From contig CAMQGK010000007.1 of NCBI GenBank assembly GCA_947000775.1, forward strand, positions 37,501 through 101,500: DNA of 64,000 nucleotides, written 5' to 3'. The position numbers were made by a program, and so were the translations under genes. Of this stretch, positions 52,701 to 64,000 are shown in pieces (position 1 is the stretch's first letter; every line of letters starts with the position of its first letter). This stretch comes from Pterois miles. Lineage: Eukaryota > Chordata > Actinopteri > Perciformes > Scorpaenidae. The notes beneath the pieces are model-generated. The model did not search any database. It was not told the origin of the DNA and saw only the letters and a list, made by a program, of their open reading frames with translations.

Positions 52701-55665
52701 ATTGTAACGTTATATGTTCTAAAACAGAAGCTGAACATTCTGGAATTGTCATGTTATATGTTCTAAAATAGAAGCTGAACATTCTGGAATTTTAATGTCA
52801 TGTATTCTGAAATAGAATCTTAACATTCCGTAATTGTAACGTTAAGTTTTCTAAAATACAAGCTGAACATTCGGGAATTGTACGTTGTATGTTCTAAAAT
52901 AGAAGCTGAACATTCTGGAATTGTACGTTGTATGTTTTAAAATAGAAGCTGAACATTCCGGAATTTTAATGTCATGTGTTCTAAAATAGAAGCTGAACAT
53001 TTTGAAATGTTAACGTCGTGTTCTAAAATAGAATCTGAACATTCCCTAATTGTAACGTTATATGTTCTAAAACAGAAGCTGAACATTCCGGAATTGTCAT
53101 GTTATATGTTCTAAAATAGAAGCTGAACATTCCGGAATTTTAATGTTATGTGTTCCAAAATAGAAGCTGAACATTCCGCAATTCCAATGTCATGTGTCTT
53201 AAAATAGAAGCTGAACATTCTGCAATTGTTACATTATATGTTCTAAAACAAAAGCTGAACATTCTGAAATTCTAACGTTATATGTTGTAAAAAAGAAGCT
53301 GAACATTCTGGAATTGTTACGTTATATGTTCTAAAACAGAAGATGAATATTCCAGAATTTTATCGTTATGTGTTCTAAAATAGAAGCTGAACATTCCCGA
53401 ATTTTTATGTCATGTGTTCTAAAACAGAAGCTGAACATTCTGGAATTGTTATGTCACGTGTTCTAAAACAGAAGCTGAACATTCTGGAATTGGTATGTAA
53501 TATGTTCTAAAATAGAAGCTGAACATTCCCTAATTGTAACGTTATATGTTCTAAAACAGAAGCAGAACATTCTGGAATTGTTATGTAATATGTTCTAAAA
53601 TAGAAGCTGAACATTCCCGAATTGTAACTTTATATGTTCTAAAATAGAAGCTGAACATTCCCTAATAGTAACGTTATATGTTCTAAAACAGAAGCAGAAC
53701 ATTCTGGAATTGTTATGTTACATGTTCTAAAATAGAAGCTGAACATTCCGGAATTTTAACTTTATGTGTTCCAAAATCGAAGCTGAACATTCCGCAATTT
53801 TAATGTCATGTGTTCTAAAATAGAAGCTCAACATTCTGCAATTGTTTCGTTATATGTTCTCAAATAGAAGCTGAACATTCTGAAATTTTAACGTTGTCTT
53901 CTAAAATAGAAGCTTAACATCCCAGAATTTTAACGTTATATGTTCTAAAATAGAAGCTGAACATTCTGGAATTGTACGTTGTATGTTCTAAAATAGAAGC
54001 TGAACATTCGGGAATTGTACGTTTTTTGTTCTAAAATAGAACCTGAACATTCTGGAATTGTACGTTATATGTTCTAAAATAGAAGCTGAACATTCCGGAA
54101 TTTTAATGTCATGTGTTCTAAAATAGAAGCTGAACATTCCGGAATTTTAATGTCATGTGTTCTAAAACAGAAGCTGAACATTCTGGAATTGTCATGTTAT
54201 ATGTTATGAAATAGAAGCTGAACATTCCGGAATTTTAATGTTATGTGTTCCAAAATAGAAGCTGAACATTCCGCAATTCCAATTTCATGTGTCTTAAAAT
54301 AGAAGCTGAACATTCTGCAATTGTTACGTTATATGTTCTAAAATAGAAGCTGAACATTCCCTAATTGAAACGTTATATGTTCTAAAACAGAAGCTGAACA
54401 TTCTGTAATTGTTATGATATATGTTCTACAATAGAAGCTGAACATTCCGGAATTTTAACGTTATGTGTTCCAAAATAGAAGCTGAACATTCTGAAATTTT
54501 AACGTTGTCTTCTAAAATAGAAGCTTAACATTCCGGAATTGTTACGTTATATGTTCTGAAATAGAAGCTGAACATGCTGGAATTGTTACGTTTTATGTTC
54601 TAAAATAGAAGCTGAACGTTCTGAAATTTTAACGTTGTCTTCTAAAATAGAAGCTTAACATCCCAGAATTTTAACGTTATATGTTCTAAAATAGAAGCTG
54701 AACATTCTGGAATTGTACGTTGTATGTTCTAAAATAGAAGCTGAACATTGGGGAATTGTACGTTTTATGTTCTAAAATAGAACCTGAACATTCTGGAATT
54801 GTACGTTATATGTTCTAAAATAGAAGCTGAACATTCCGGAATTTTAATGTCATGTGTTCTAAAATAGAAGCTGAACATTCTGGAATTTTTACGTTTTATG
54901 TTCTAAAATAGAAGCTGAACATTTTGAAATGTTAACGTCGTGTTCTAAAATAGAATCTGAACATTCTGGAATTTTTACGTTTTATGTTCTAAAATAGAAG
55001 CTGAACATTTTGAAATGTTAACGTCGTGTTCTAAAATAGAATCTGAACATTCCCAAATTGTAACGTTATATGTTCTAAAACAGAAGCTGAAAATTCTGGA
55101 ATTGTCATGTTATATGTTCTCAAATAGAAGCTGAACATTCTGAAATTTTAACGTTGTCTTCTAAAATAGAAGCTTAACATTCCAGAATTTTAACGTTATA
55201 TGTTCTAAAATAGAAGCTGAACATTCTGGAATTGTACGTTGTATGTTCTAAAATAGAAGCTGAACATTCTGGAATTGTACGTTGTATGTTCTAAAATAGA
55301 AGCTGAACATTCCGGAATTTTAATGTCATGTGTTCTAAAATAGAAGCTAAACATTCTGGAATTTTTACGTTTTATGTTCTAAAATAGAAGCTGAACATTT
55401 CAGAATTTTAATGTCATATGTTCTAAAATAGAAGCTGAACATTCCGGAATTTTAATGTCATGTGTTCTAAAATAGAATCTGAACATTTCGAAATGTTAAC
55501 ATCATGTTCTAAAATAGAAGCTGAACATTCCGGAATTGTAACGTTATATGTTCTAAAATAGAAGCTGAACATTCCCTACTTGAAACGTTATATGTTCTAA
55601 AACAGAAGCTGAACATTCTGTAATTGTTATGATATATGTTCTAAAATAGAAGCTTAACATTCCGG
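49710..55665 (+). repeat. About 6-kb satellite duplication, right copy
   Basis: Second copy of 43570-49390. It lacks two monomers near 51355 and has five extra near 54050-54265. The short stretch between the copies (about 49390-49710) contains monomers (AATATTTTCG, AAAAATTGTATG) found again at about 56010-56150, so the duplicated unit may be a little longer than the edges given. Confidence 0.85.
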
Positions 55666-58600
55666 AATTGTTACGTTATATGTTCTGAAATAGAAGCTGA
55701 ACATGCTGGAATTGTTACGTTTTATGTTCTAAAATAGAAGCTGAACATTCTGAAATTTTAACGTTGTCTTCTAAAATAGAAGCTGAACATTCCGGAATTT
55801 TAACGTTATGTGTTCCAAAATAGAAGCTGAACATTCCGCAATTTTAATGTCATGTGTTCTAAAACAGAAGCTGAACATTCTGGAATTGTTATGTTATATG
55901 TTCTAAAATAGAAGCTGAACATTCCGGAATTTTAACGTTATGTGTTCCAAAATAGAAGCTGAACATTCCGCAATTTTAATGTCATGTGTTCTAAAATAGA
56001 AGCTGAACATTCTACAATATTTTCGTTATATGTTCTAAAATAAAAGCTGAACGTTCTGAAATTTAAAAATTGTATGTTCTGAAATAGAAGCTGAACATTC
56101 TGAAATTTTAATATTGTCTTCTAAAATACAAGCTGAACATTCGGGAATTGTACGTTGTATGTTCTAAAATAGAAGATGAATATTCCGGAATTTTAACGTC
56201 ATGTGTTCTAAAACACAAGCTGAACATTCTGGAATTGTTATGTAATATGTTCTAAAATAGAAGCTGAACATTCCCGAATTGTAACGTTATATGTTCTAAA
56301 ATAGAATCTGAACAGTTTGAAATGTTAACGTCGTGTTCTACAATAGAATCTGAACATTCCCTAATTGTAACGTTATATGTTCTAAAACAGAAGCTGAACA
56401 TTCTGGAATTGTACGTTGTATGTTCTAAAATAGAAGCTGAACATTCCGGAATTTTAATGTCATGTGTTCTAAAATAGAAGCTGAACATTCTGGAATTTTT
56501 ACGTTTTATGTTCTAAAATAGAAGCTGAACATTTCAGAATTTTAATGTCATGTGTTCTAAAATAGAATCTGAACATTTTGAAATGTTAACGTTGTGTTCT
56601 AAAATAGAATCTGATCATTCCCTAATTGTAACGTTATATGTTCTAAAACAGAAGCTGAACATTCTGGAATTGTCATGTTATATGTTCTAAAATAGAAGCT
56701 GAACATTCCGGAATTTTAATGTTATGTGTTCCAAAATAGAAGCTGAACATTCCGCAATTCCAATGTCATGTGTCTTAAAATAGAAGCTGAACATTCAGCA
56801 ATTGTTACGTTATATGTTCTAAAACAAAAGCTGAACATTCTGAAATTCTAACGTTATATGTTGTAAAATAGAAGCTGAACATTCTGGAATTGTTACGTTA
56901 TATGTTCTAAAATAGAAGATGAATATTCCAGAATTTTAACGTTATGTGTTCTAAAATAGAAGCTGAACATTCCCGAATTTTTATGTCATGTGTTCTAAAA
57001 CAGAAGCTGAACATTCTGGAATTGTTATGTCATGTGTTCTAAAACAGAAGCTGAACATTCTGGAATTGGTATGTAATATGTTCTAAAATAGAAGCTGAAC
57101 ATTCCCTAATTGTAACGTTATATGTTCTAAAACAGAAGCAGAACATTCTGGAATTGTTATGTAATATGTTCTAAAATAGAAGCTGAACATTCCCGAATTG
57201 TAACGTTATATGTTCTGAAATAGAAGCTGAACATTCCCTAATAGTAACGTTATATGTTCTAAAACAGAAGCAGAACATTCTGGAATTGTTATGTTATATG
57301 TTCTAAAATAGAAGCTGAACATTCCGGAATTTTAACTTTATGTGTTCCAAAATTGAAGCTGAACATTCCGCAATTTTAAAGTCATGTGTTCTAAAATAGA
57401 AGCTCAACATTCTGCAATTGTTTCGTTATATGTTCTGAAATAGAAGCTGAACATTCTGAAATTTTAACGTTGTCTTCTAAAATAGAAGCTTAACATTCCG
57501 GAATTGTTACGTTATATGTTCTCAAATAGAAGCTGAACATTCTGGAATTGTTATGTTATATGTTCTAAATAGAAGCTGAACATTCCGGAATTTTAATGTC
57601 ATGTGTTCTGAAATAGAATCTGAACATTCCGTAATTGTAGCGTTATGTGTTCTAAAATACAAGCTGAACATTCGGGAATTGTTACATTATATGTTCAAAA
57701 ATAGAAGCTTAACATTCTGGAATTTTAACGTTATATGTTCTAAAATAGAAGCTGAACATTCTGGAATTTTAACGTTATATGTTCTAAAATAGACGCTGAA
57801 CATTCTGGTATTTTAACGTCTTGTTCTCAAGAACAAAACTGAACATTCCGGAATTGTAAAGTTATATATTCCAAAATAGAAGCTGAACATTCCGAAATTT
57901 TAAAGTTGTCTTCTAAAATAGAAGCTGAACATTCCTGAATTTTAACGTCATGTGTTCTAAAATTGAAGCTGAACATTCTACAATTGTTACGTTTGACGTT
58001 CTAAAACAGATGCTGAACATTCCGAAATTGTAAGGTTATACGTTCTAAAATAGAAGCTGAACATTCCGCAATTTTAATGTCATGTGTTCTAAAATAGAAG
58101 CTCAACATTCTGCAATTGTTTCGTTATATGTTCTCAAATAGAAGCTGAACATTCTGAAATTTTAACGTTGTCTTCTAAAATAGAAGCTTAACATCCCAGA
58201 ATTTTAACGTTATATGTTCTAAAATAGAAGCTGAACATTCTGGAATTGTACGTTGTATGTTCTAAAATAGAAGCTGAACATTCGGGAATTGTACGTTTTA
58301 TGTTCTAAAATAGAACCTGAACATTCTGGAATTGTACGTTATATGTTCTAAAATAGAAGCTGAACATTCCGGAATTTTAATGTCATGTGTTCTAAAATAG
58401 AAGCTGAACATTCTGGAATTTTTACGTTTTATGTTCTAAAATAGAAGCTGAACATTCTGAAATTTTAACGTTGTCTTCTAAAATAGAAGCTTAACATTCC
58501 GGAATTGTTACGTTATATGTTCTGAAATAGAAGCTGAACATGCTGGAATTGTTACGTTTTATGTTCTAAAATAGAAGCTGAACATTCTGAAATTTTAACG

Positions 58601-59100
58601 TTGTCTTCTAAAATAGAAGCTTAACATCCCAGAATTTTAACGTTATATGTTCTAAAATAGAAGCTGAACATTCTAGAATTGTACGTTGTATGTTCTAAAA
58701 TAGAAGCTGAACATTCGGGAATTGTACGTTTTATGTTCTAAAATAGAACCTGAACATTCTGGAATTGTACGTTATATGTTCTAAAATAGAAGCTGAACAT
58801 TCCGGAATTTTAATGTCATGTGTTCTAAAATAGAAGCTGAACATTCTGGAATTTTTACGTTTTATATTCTAAAATAGAAGCTGAACATTTTGAAATGTTA
58901 ACGTCGTGTTCTAAAATAGAATCTGAACATTCCCTAATTGTAACGTTATATGTTCTAAAACAGAAGCTGAACATTCTGGAATTGTCATGTTATATGTTCT
59001 AAAATAGAATCTGAACATTCCCTAATTGTAACGTTATATATTCTAAAACAGAAGCTGAACATTCTGGAATTGTCATGTTATATGTTCTAAAATAGAAGCT

Positions 59101-61580
59101 GAACATTCCGGAATTTTAATGTTATGTGTTCCAAAATAGAAGCTGAACATTCCGCAATTCCAATTTCATGTGTCTTAAAATAGAAGCTGAACATTCTGCA
59201 ATTGTTACGTTATATGTTCTAAAATAGAAGCTGAACATTCCCTAATTGAAACGTTATATGTTCTAAAACAGAAGCTGAACATTCTGTAATTGTTATGATA
59301 TATGTTCTACAATAGAAGCTGAACATTCCGGAATTTTAACGTTATGTGTTCCAAAATAGAAGCTGAACATTCTGAAATTTTAACGTTGTCTTCTAAAATA
59401 GAAGCTTAACATTCCGGAATTGTTACGTTATATGTTCTGAAATAGAAGCTGAACATGCTGGAATTGTTACGTTTTATGTTCTAAAATAGAAGCTGAACGT
59501 TCTGAAATTTTAACGTTGTCTTCTAAAATAGAAGCTTAACATCCCAGAATTTTAACGTTATATGTTCTAAAATAGAAGCTGAACATTCTGGAATTGTACG
59601 TTGTATGTTCTAAAATAGAAGCTGAACATTGGGGAATTGTACGTTTTATGTTCTAAAATAGAACCTGAACATTCTGGAAATGTACGTTATATGTTCTAAA
59701 ATAGAAGCTGAACATTCCGGAATTTTAATGTCATGTGTTCTAAAATAGAAGCTGAACATTCTGGAATTTTTACGTTTTATGTTCTAAAATAGAAGCTGAA
59801 CATTTTGAAATGTTAACGTCGTGTTCTAAAATAGAATCTGAACATTCTGGAATTTTTACGTTTTATGTTCTAAAATAGAAGCTGAACATTTTGAAATGTT
59901 AACGTCGTGTTCTAAAATAGAATCTGAACATTCCCAAATTGTAACGTTATATGTTCTAAAACAGAAGCTGAAAATTCTGGAATTGTCATGTTATATGTTC
60001 TCAAATAGAAGCTGAACATTCTGAAATTTTAACGTTGTCTTCTAAAATAGAAGCTTAACATTCCAGAATTTTAACGTTATATGTTCTAAAATAGAAGCTG
60101 AACATTCTGGAATTGTACGTTGTATGTTCTAAAATAGAAGCTGAACATTCTGGAATTGTACGTTGTATGTTCTAAAATAGAAGCTGAACATTCCGGAATT
60201 TTAATGTCATGTGTTCTAAAATAGAAGCTAAACATTCTGGAATTTTTACGTTTTATGTTCTAAAATAGAAGCTGAACATTTCAGAATTTTAATGTCATAT
60301 GTTCTAAAATAGAAGCTGAACATTCCGGAATTGTAATGTCATGTGTTCTAAAATAGAATCTGAACATTTCGAAATGTTAACATCATGTTCTAAAATAGAA
60401 GCTGAACATTCCGGAATTGTAACGTTATATGTTCTAAAATAGAAGCTGAACATTCCCTACTTGAAACGTTATATGTTCTAAAACAGAAGCTGAACATTCT
60501 GTAATTGTTATGATATATGTTCTAAAATAGAAGCTTAACATTCCGGAATTGTTACGTTATATGTTCTGAAATAGAAGCTGAACATTCTGGAATTGTTACG
60601 TTATATGTTCTAAAATAGAAGATGAATATTCCAGAATTTTAACGTTATGTGTTCTAAAATAGAAGCTGAACATTCCCGAATTTTTATGTCATGTGTTCTA
60701 AAACAGAAGCTGAACATTCTGGAATTGTTATGTCATGTGTTCTAAAACAGAAGCTGAACATTCTGGAATTGGTATGTAATATGTTCTAAAATAGAAGCTG
60801 AACATTCCCTAATTGTAACGTTATATGTTCTAAAACAGAAGCAGAACATTCTGGAATTGTTATGTAATATGTTCTAAAATAGAAGCTGAACATTCCGGAA
60901 TTTTAACTTTATGTGTTCCAAAATTGAAGCTGAACATTCCGCAATTTTAAAGTCATGTGTTCTAAAATAGAAGCTCAACATTCTGCAATTGTTTCGTTAT
61001 ATGTTCTAAAATAGAAGCTGAACATTCTGAAATTTTAACGTTGTCTTCTAAAATAGAAGCTTAACATTCCGGAATTGTTACGTTATATGTTCTCAAATAG
61101 AAGCTGAACATTCTGGAATTGTTATGTTATATGTTCTAAATAGAAGCTGAACATTCCGGAATTTTAATGTCATGTGTTCTGAAATAGAATCTGAACATTC
61201 CGTAATTGTAGCGTTATGTGTTCTAAAATACAAGCTGAACATTCGGGAATTGTTACATTATATGTTCAAAAATAGAAGCTTAACATTCTGGAATTTTAAG
61301 GTTATATGTTCTAAAATAGACGCTGAACATTCTGGTATTTTATCGTCTTGTTCTCAAGAACAAAACTGAACATTCCGGAATTGTAAAGTTATATATTCCA
61401 AAATAGAAGCTGAACATTCCGAAATTTTAAAGTTGTCTTCTAAAATAGAAGCTGAACATTCCTGAATTTTAACGTCATGTGTTCTAAAATTGAAGCTGAA
61501 CATTCTACAATTGTTACGTTTGACGTTCTAAAACAGATGCTGAACATTCCGAAATTGTAAGGTTATACGTTCTAAAATAA
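59101..61580 (+). repeat. Third partial copy of the 54-58 kb satellite blocks
   Basis: 59101-60530 follows the monomer order of 54219-55648 (offset 4882, from the CAATTCCAATTTC landmark). 60580-61580 then follows 56880-58050, including the TTGTTCTCAAGAACAAAACTG monomer at 57821/61348 (offset about 3527). The change of offset means the middle part was skipped. This is a mosaic duplication. Confidence 0.75.
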
Positions 61581-64000
61581 AAGCTGAACATTCCTGAATT
61601 TTAACGTTGTGTGTTCTAAAACAGAAGCTGAACATTCTGTAATTTTAACGTTATATGTTCTAAAATAGAAGCTGAACATTCTGGAATTGTTACATTATAT
61701 GTTCTAAAATAGAAGCTGAACATTCCAGAATTTTTACTTTATGTGTTCTAAAATAGAAGCTGAACATTCCGAAACTGTAACGTTATATGTTCTAAAATAG
61801 AAGTTGAAAATTCAGAAATTTTAACATTGTCTTCTAAAATAGAAGCTGAACATTCCAGAATTTTAATGTCATGTGTTCTAAAACAGAAGCTGAACATTCT
61901 GGAACTGTTATGTCATATGTTCTAAAATAGAAGCTGAACATTCTAGAAATGTTACGTTTGACGTTCTAAAACAGAAGCTGAAAATTCTGAAATTGTAACG
62001 TTATACGTTCTAAAACAGAAGCTGAACATTTCGGAATTGTTATGTTATAAGTTCTAAAATAGAAGCTGAACATTCTGGAATTGTTACGTTTTATGTTCTA
62101 AAACAGAAGCTGAACATTCCGGAATTGTTATGTTTCATGTTCTAAAATAGAAGCTGAACATTCCGAAACTGTAACGTTATATGTTCTAAAACAAAAGCTG
62201 AACTTTCCGGAATTGTTGCGTTATATGTTCTAAAATAGAAGCTGAACATTCTGGAATTGTGCGTTGTATGTTTCAAAAATAGAAGCTGAACATTCCTGAA
62301 TTTTACTTTCATGTTTTCTAAAATAGAGTCTGAACATTACCTAATTCTAACGTTATATGTTCTAAAACAGAAGTTGAACATTCTGCGATTGTTACGTTAC
62401 ATGTTCTAAAATAAAAGCTAAACATTCTGCGATTGTTACGTTACATGTTCTAAAATAAAAGCTGAACATTCTGAAATTTTAACGTTATATGTTCTAAAAT
62501 ACAAGCTGAACATTCGGGAATTATTACATTATATTTTCAAAAATAGAAGCTGAACATTCCGGAATTGTAACGTTATATGTTCTAAAATAGAAGATGAAAA
62601 TTCGGAAATTTTAATGTTGTCTTCTGAAATAGAAGCTGAACATTCCAGAATTTTAACGTCATATGTTCTAAAATAGAAGCTGAACATTCTGTAATTGTTA
62701 CGTTTGACCTTCTAAAACAGAAGGTGAACATTCCGAAATTGTAACGTTATACGCTCTAAAACAGATGCTGAATAATGTTATATGTTCTAAAATAGAAGCT
62801 GAACATTCTGGAATTTTAACATTGTCTTCTAAAATAGAAGCTTAACATTCCGGAATTGTTACGTTATAGGTTCTGAAATAGAAGCTGAACATTCTGGAAT
62901 TGTTACATTTTCTGTTCTAAAATAGAAGCTTAAAATTCCAAAATTGTTACGTTACATGGTCTAAAATAAAAGCTGAACATTCTGAAATTGTAATGTTATA
63001 TGTTCTTAAATAGAAGCTGAACATTCTGAAATTTTAACGTTGTCCTCTAAAATAGAAGCTTAACATTCTGGAATTTTAATGTCATGTGTTCTGAAATAGA
63101 ATCTGATCATTCCGTAATTGTAACGTTATGTGTTCTAAAATACAAGCTGAACAGTCGGGAATTGTACTTTGTATGTTCTAAAACAGAAGCTGAACATTTC
63201 AGAATTGTTATATTTTATGTTCTTAAATAGAAGCTTAAAATTCCAAAATTGTTACGTTACATGGTCTAAAATAAAAGCTGAACATTCTGAAATTGTAATG
63301 TTATATGTTCTTAAATAGAAGCTGAACATTCTGAAATTTTAACGTTGTCCTCTAAAATAGAAGCTTAACATTCCAGAATTTTAACGTCCTAAAAGACAAG
63401 CTGAACATTCTGGAATAGTTACGTTATATGTTCTAAAATGGAAGCTGAACATATCGGGAATTGTAAGTTGTATGTTCTAAATAGAAGCTGAACATTCCGG
63501 AATTTTAATGTCATGTGTTCTAAAATAAAAGCTGAACATTCTGGAATTTTTACATTTTATGTTCTAAAATAGAAGCTGAACATTTCAGAATTTTAATGTC
63601 GTGTGTTCTAAAATGGAATCTGAACATTTCGAAATGTTAACGTCGTGTTCTAAAATAGAAGCTGAACATTCTGGAATTGTTACTTTATATGTTCTAAAAT
63701 AGAAGATGAATATTCCGGAATTTTAACGTTATGTGTTCTAAAATAGAAGCTGAACATTTCAGAATTTTAATGTCATGTGTTCTAAAATAGAAGCTGAACA
63801 TTTCAGAATTTTAATGTCATGTGTTCTAAAATAGAATCTGAACATTTTGAAATGTTAACGTCGTGTTCTAAAATAGAAGCTGAACATTCTGTAATTGTTA
63901 CGTTTTATGTTCTAAAACAGAAGCTGAACATTCTGGAATTGTCATATTATATGTTCTAAAATAGAAGCTGAACATTCCGGAATTTTAATGTTATGTGTTC

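Larger units (their letters stand above)
30951..64000 (+). repeat. 44-bp satellite array, fourth segment, runs off window
   Basis: 33 kb of uninterrupted satellite to the right edge, same orientation throughout. Unlike the left segments, much of it consists of long repeats of many monomers (given separately). Common monomer types are ...GGAATTGTTACGTTATAT, ...GGAATTTTAATGTCATGT, ...GGGAATTGTACGTTGTAT, and a 42-43-bp type with AACATTTCGAAATGTT. No genes and no foreign insertions were noticed after 30950. Confidence 0.97.

Noticed and set aside
57601..61369. Forward-strand open frames of about 63-65 codons with CSEIESEHS phrases
   Set aside because: Also satellite translations. The two copies are explained by the duplication of the block at 57-58 kb and 61 kb.
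5703..64000. CRISPR array
   Set aside because: Repeats abut without unique spacers, monomers diverge along their whole length, and the context is eukaryotic with no cas genes.
5703..64000. Glucocorticoid/androgen response elements from TGTTCT and AGAACA
   Set aside because: Half-sites occur in each monomer, but the second half at the required 3-bp spacing (AGAACAnnnTGTTCT) is not formed in the monomers I checked.
5703..64000. Inverted satellite blocks
   Set aside because: Scanning for the reverse-complement monomer core (GTTCAGCTTCTATTTTAG) found none. All monomers appear to face the same way.
1..64000. tRNA, rRNA or host protein-coding genes
   Set aside because: None recognised. All coherent coding sequence belongs to the PLE or the LINE.

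Overview
This window reads as vertebrate DNA, most likely from a ray-finned fish, and as a chromosome-end (subtelomeric) region. The reasons are runs of the vertebrate telomere repeat (CCCTAA on the + strand), a Neptune/Poseidon-like Penelope retroelement (PLE), a CR1/L2/Rex1-type LINE, and about 54 kb of one AT-rich satellite. No ordinary host gene was found. The only convincing proteins belong to retroelements. The organism is inferred from element types, not proven.

Positions 1-5702 hold a PLE in telomere-like context. Copy 1 starts just left of the window. It has ORF1 (2-1801: basic/Tyr-rich N-terminus, Gln/Ala/Thr-rich linker, SGNH-hydrolase-like C-terminal domain) and ORF2 (1786-4011: PLE reverse transcriptase plus GIY-YIG endonuclease). 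ORF2 is open in the -1 frame across the end of ORF1 and has no ATG before conserved sequence. A UUUAAAC slippery heptamer lies in the ORF1 frame at 1780-1786, followed by a 7-nt spacer and a GC-rich stem, so the two ORFs are probably joined by -1 ribosomal frameshifting. A short 3' tail with a hairpin runs into a degenerate CCCTAA tract (4064-4815). AT-rich sequence follows, then a near-complete hammerhead ribozyme motif (5315-5374) and the 5' end of a second PLE copy. Copy 2 is identical to copy 1 over 113 bp and stops abruptly at 5669 in clean CCCTAA repeats (5666-5702), which pass directly into the satellite. Element orientation and the two element/telomere junctions fit insertion primed by the telomeric G-strand, with the chromosome end to the left.

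Positions 5703-64000 are a head-to-tail 44-bp satellite, roughly 1,200 monomers, all in one orientation. It is interrupted by a LINE broken by two frameshifts (12690-16288), a probable solo LTR (21468-22080) and a 51-bp LINE 3' stub (30900-30950). The left 30 kb is mostly diverged monomers with local duplications (610 bp; 264 bp x3). From about 33.9 kb rightward the array is built of nested long repeats (1132, 1044, 1176, 2220, 3961, about 6100 bp). Most monomers carry GAAnnTTCnnGAA, the three-pentamer heat-shock element, and the CpG positions vary in the way expected of methylated DNA.

The strongest leads are the combined PLE machinery (SGNH ORF1, -1 frameshift signal, hammerhead, telomere junctions) and the heat-shock-element satellite next to it.
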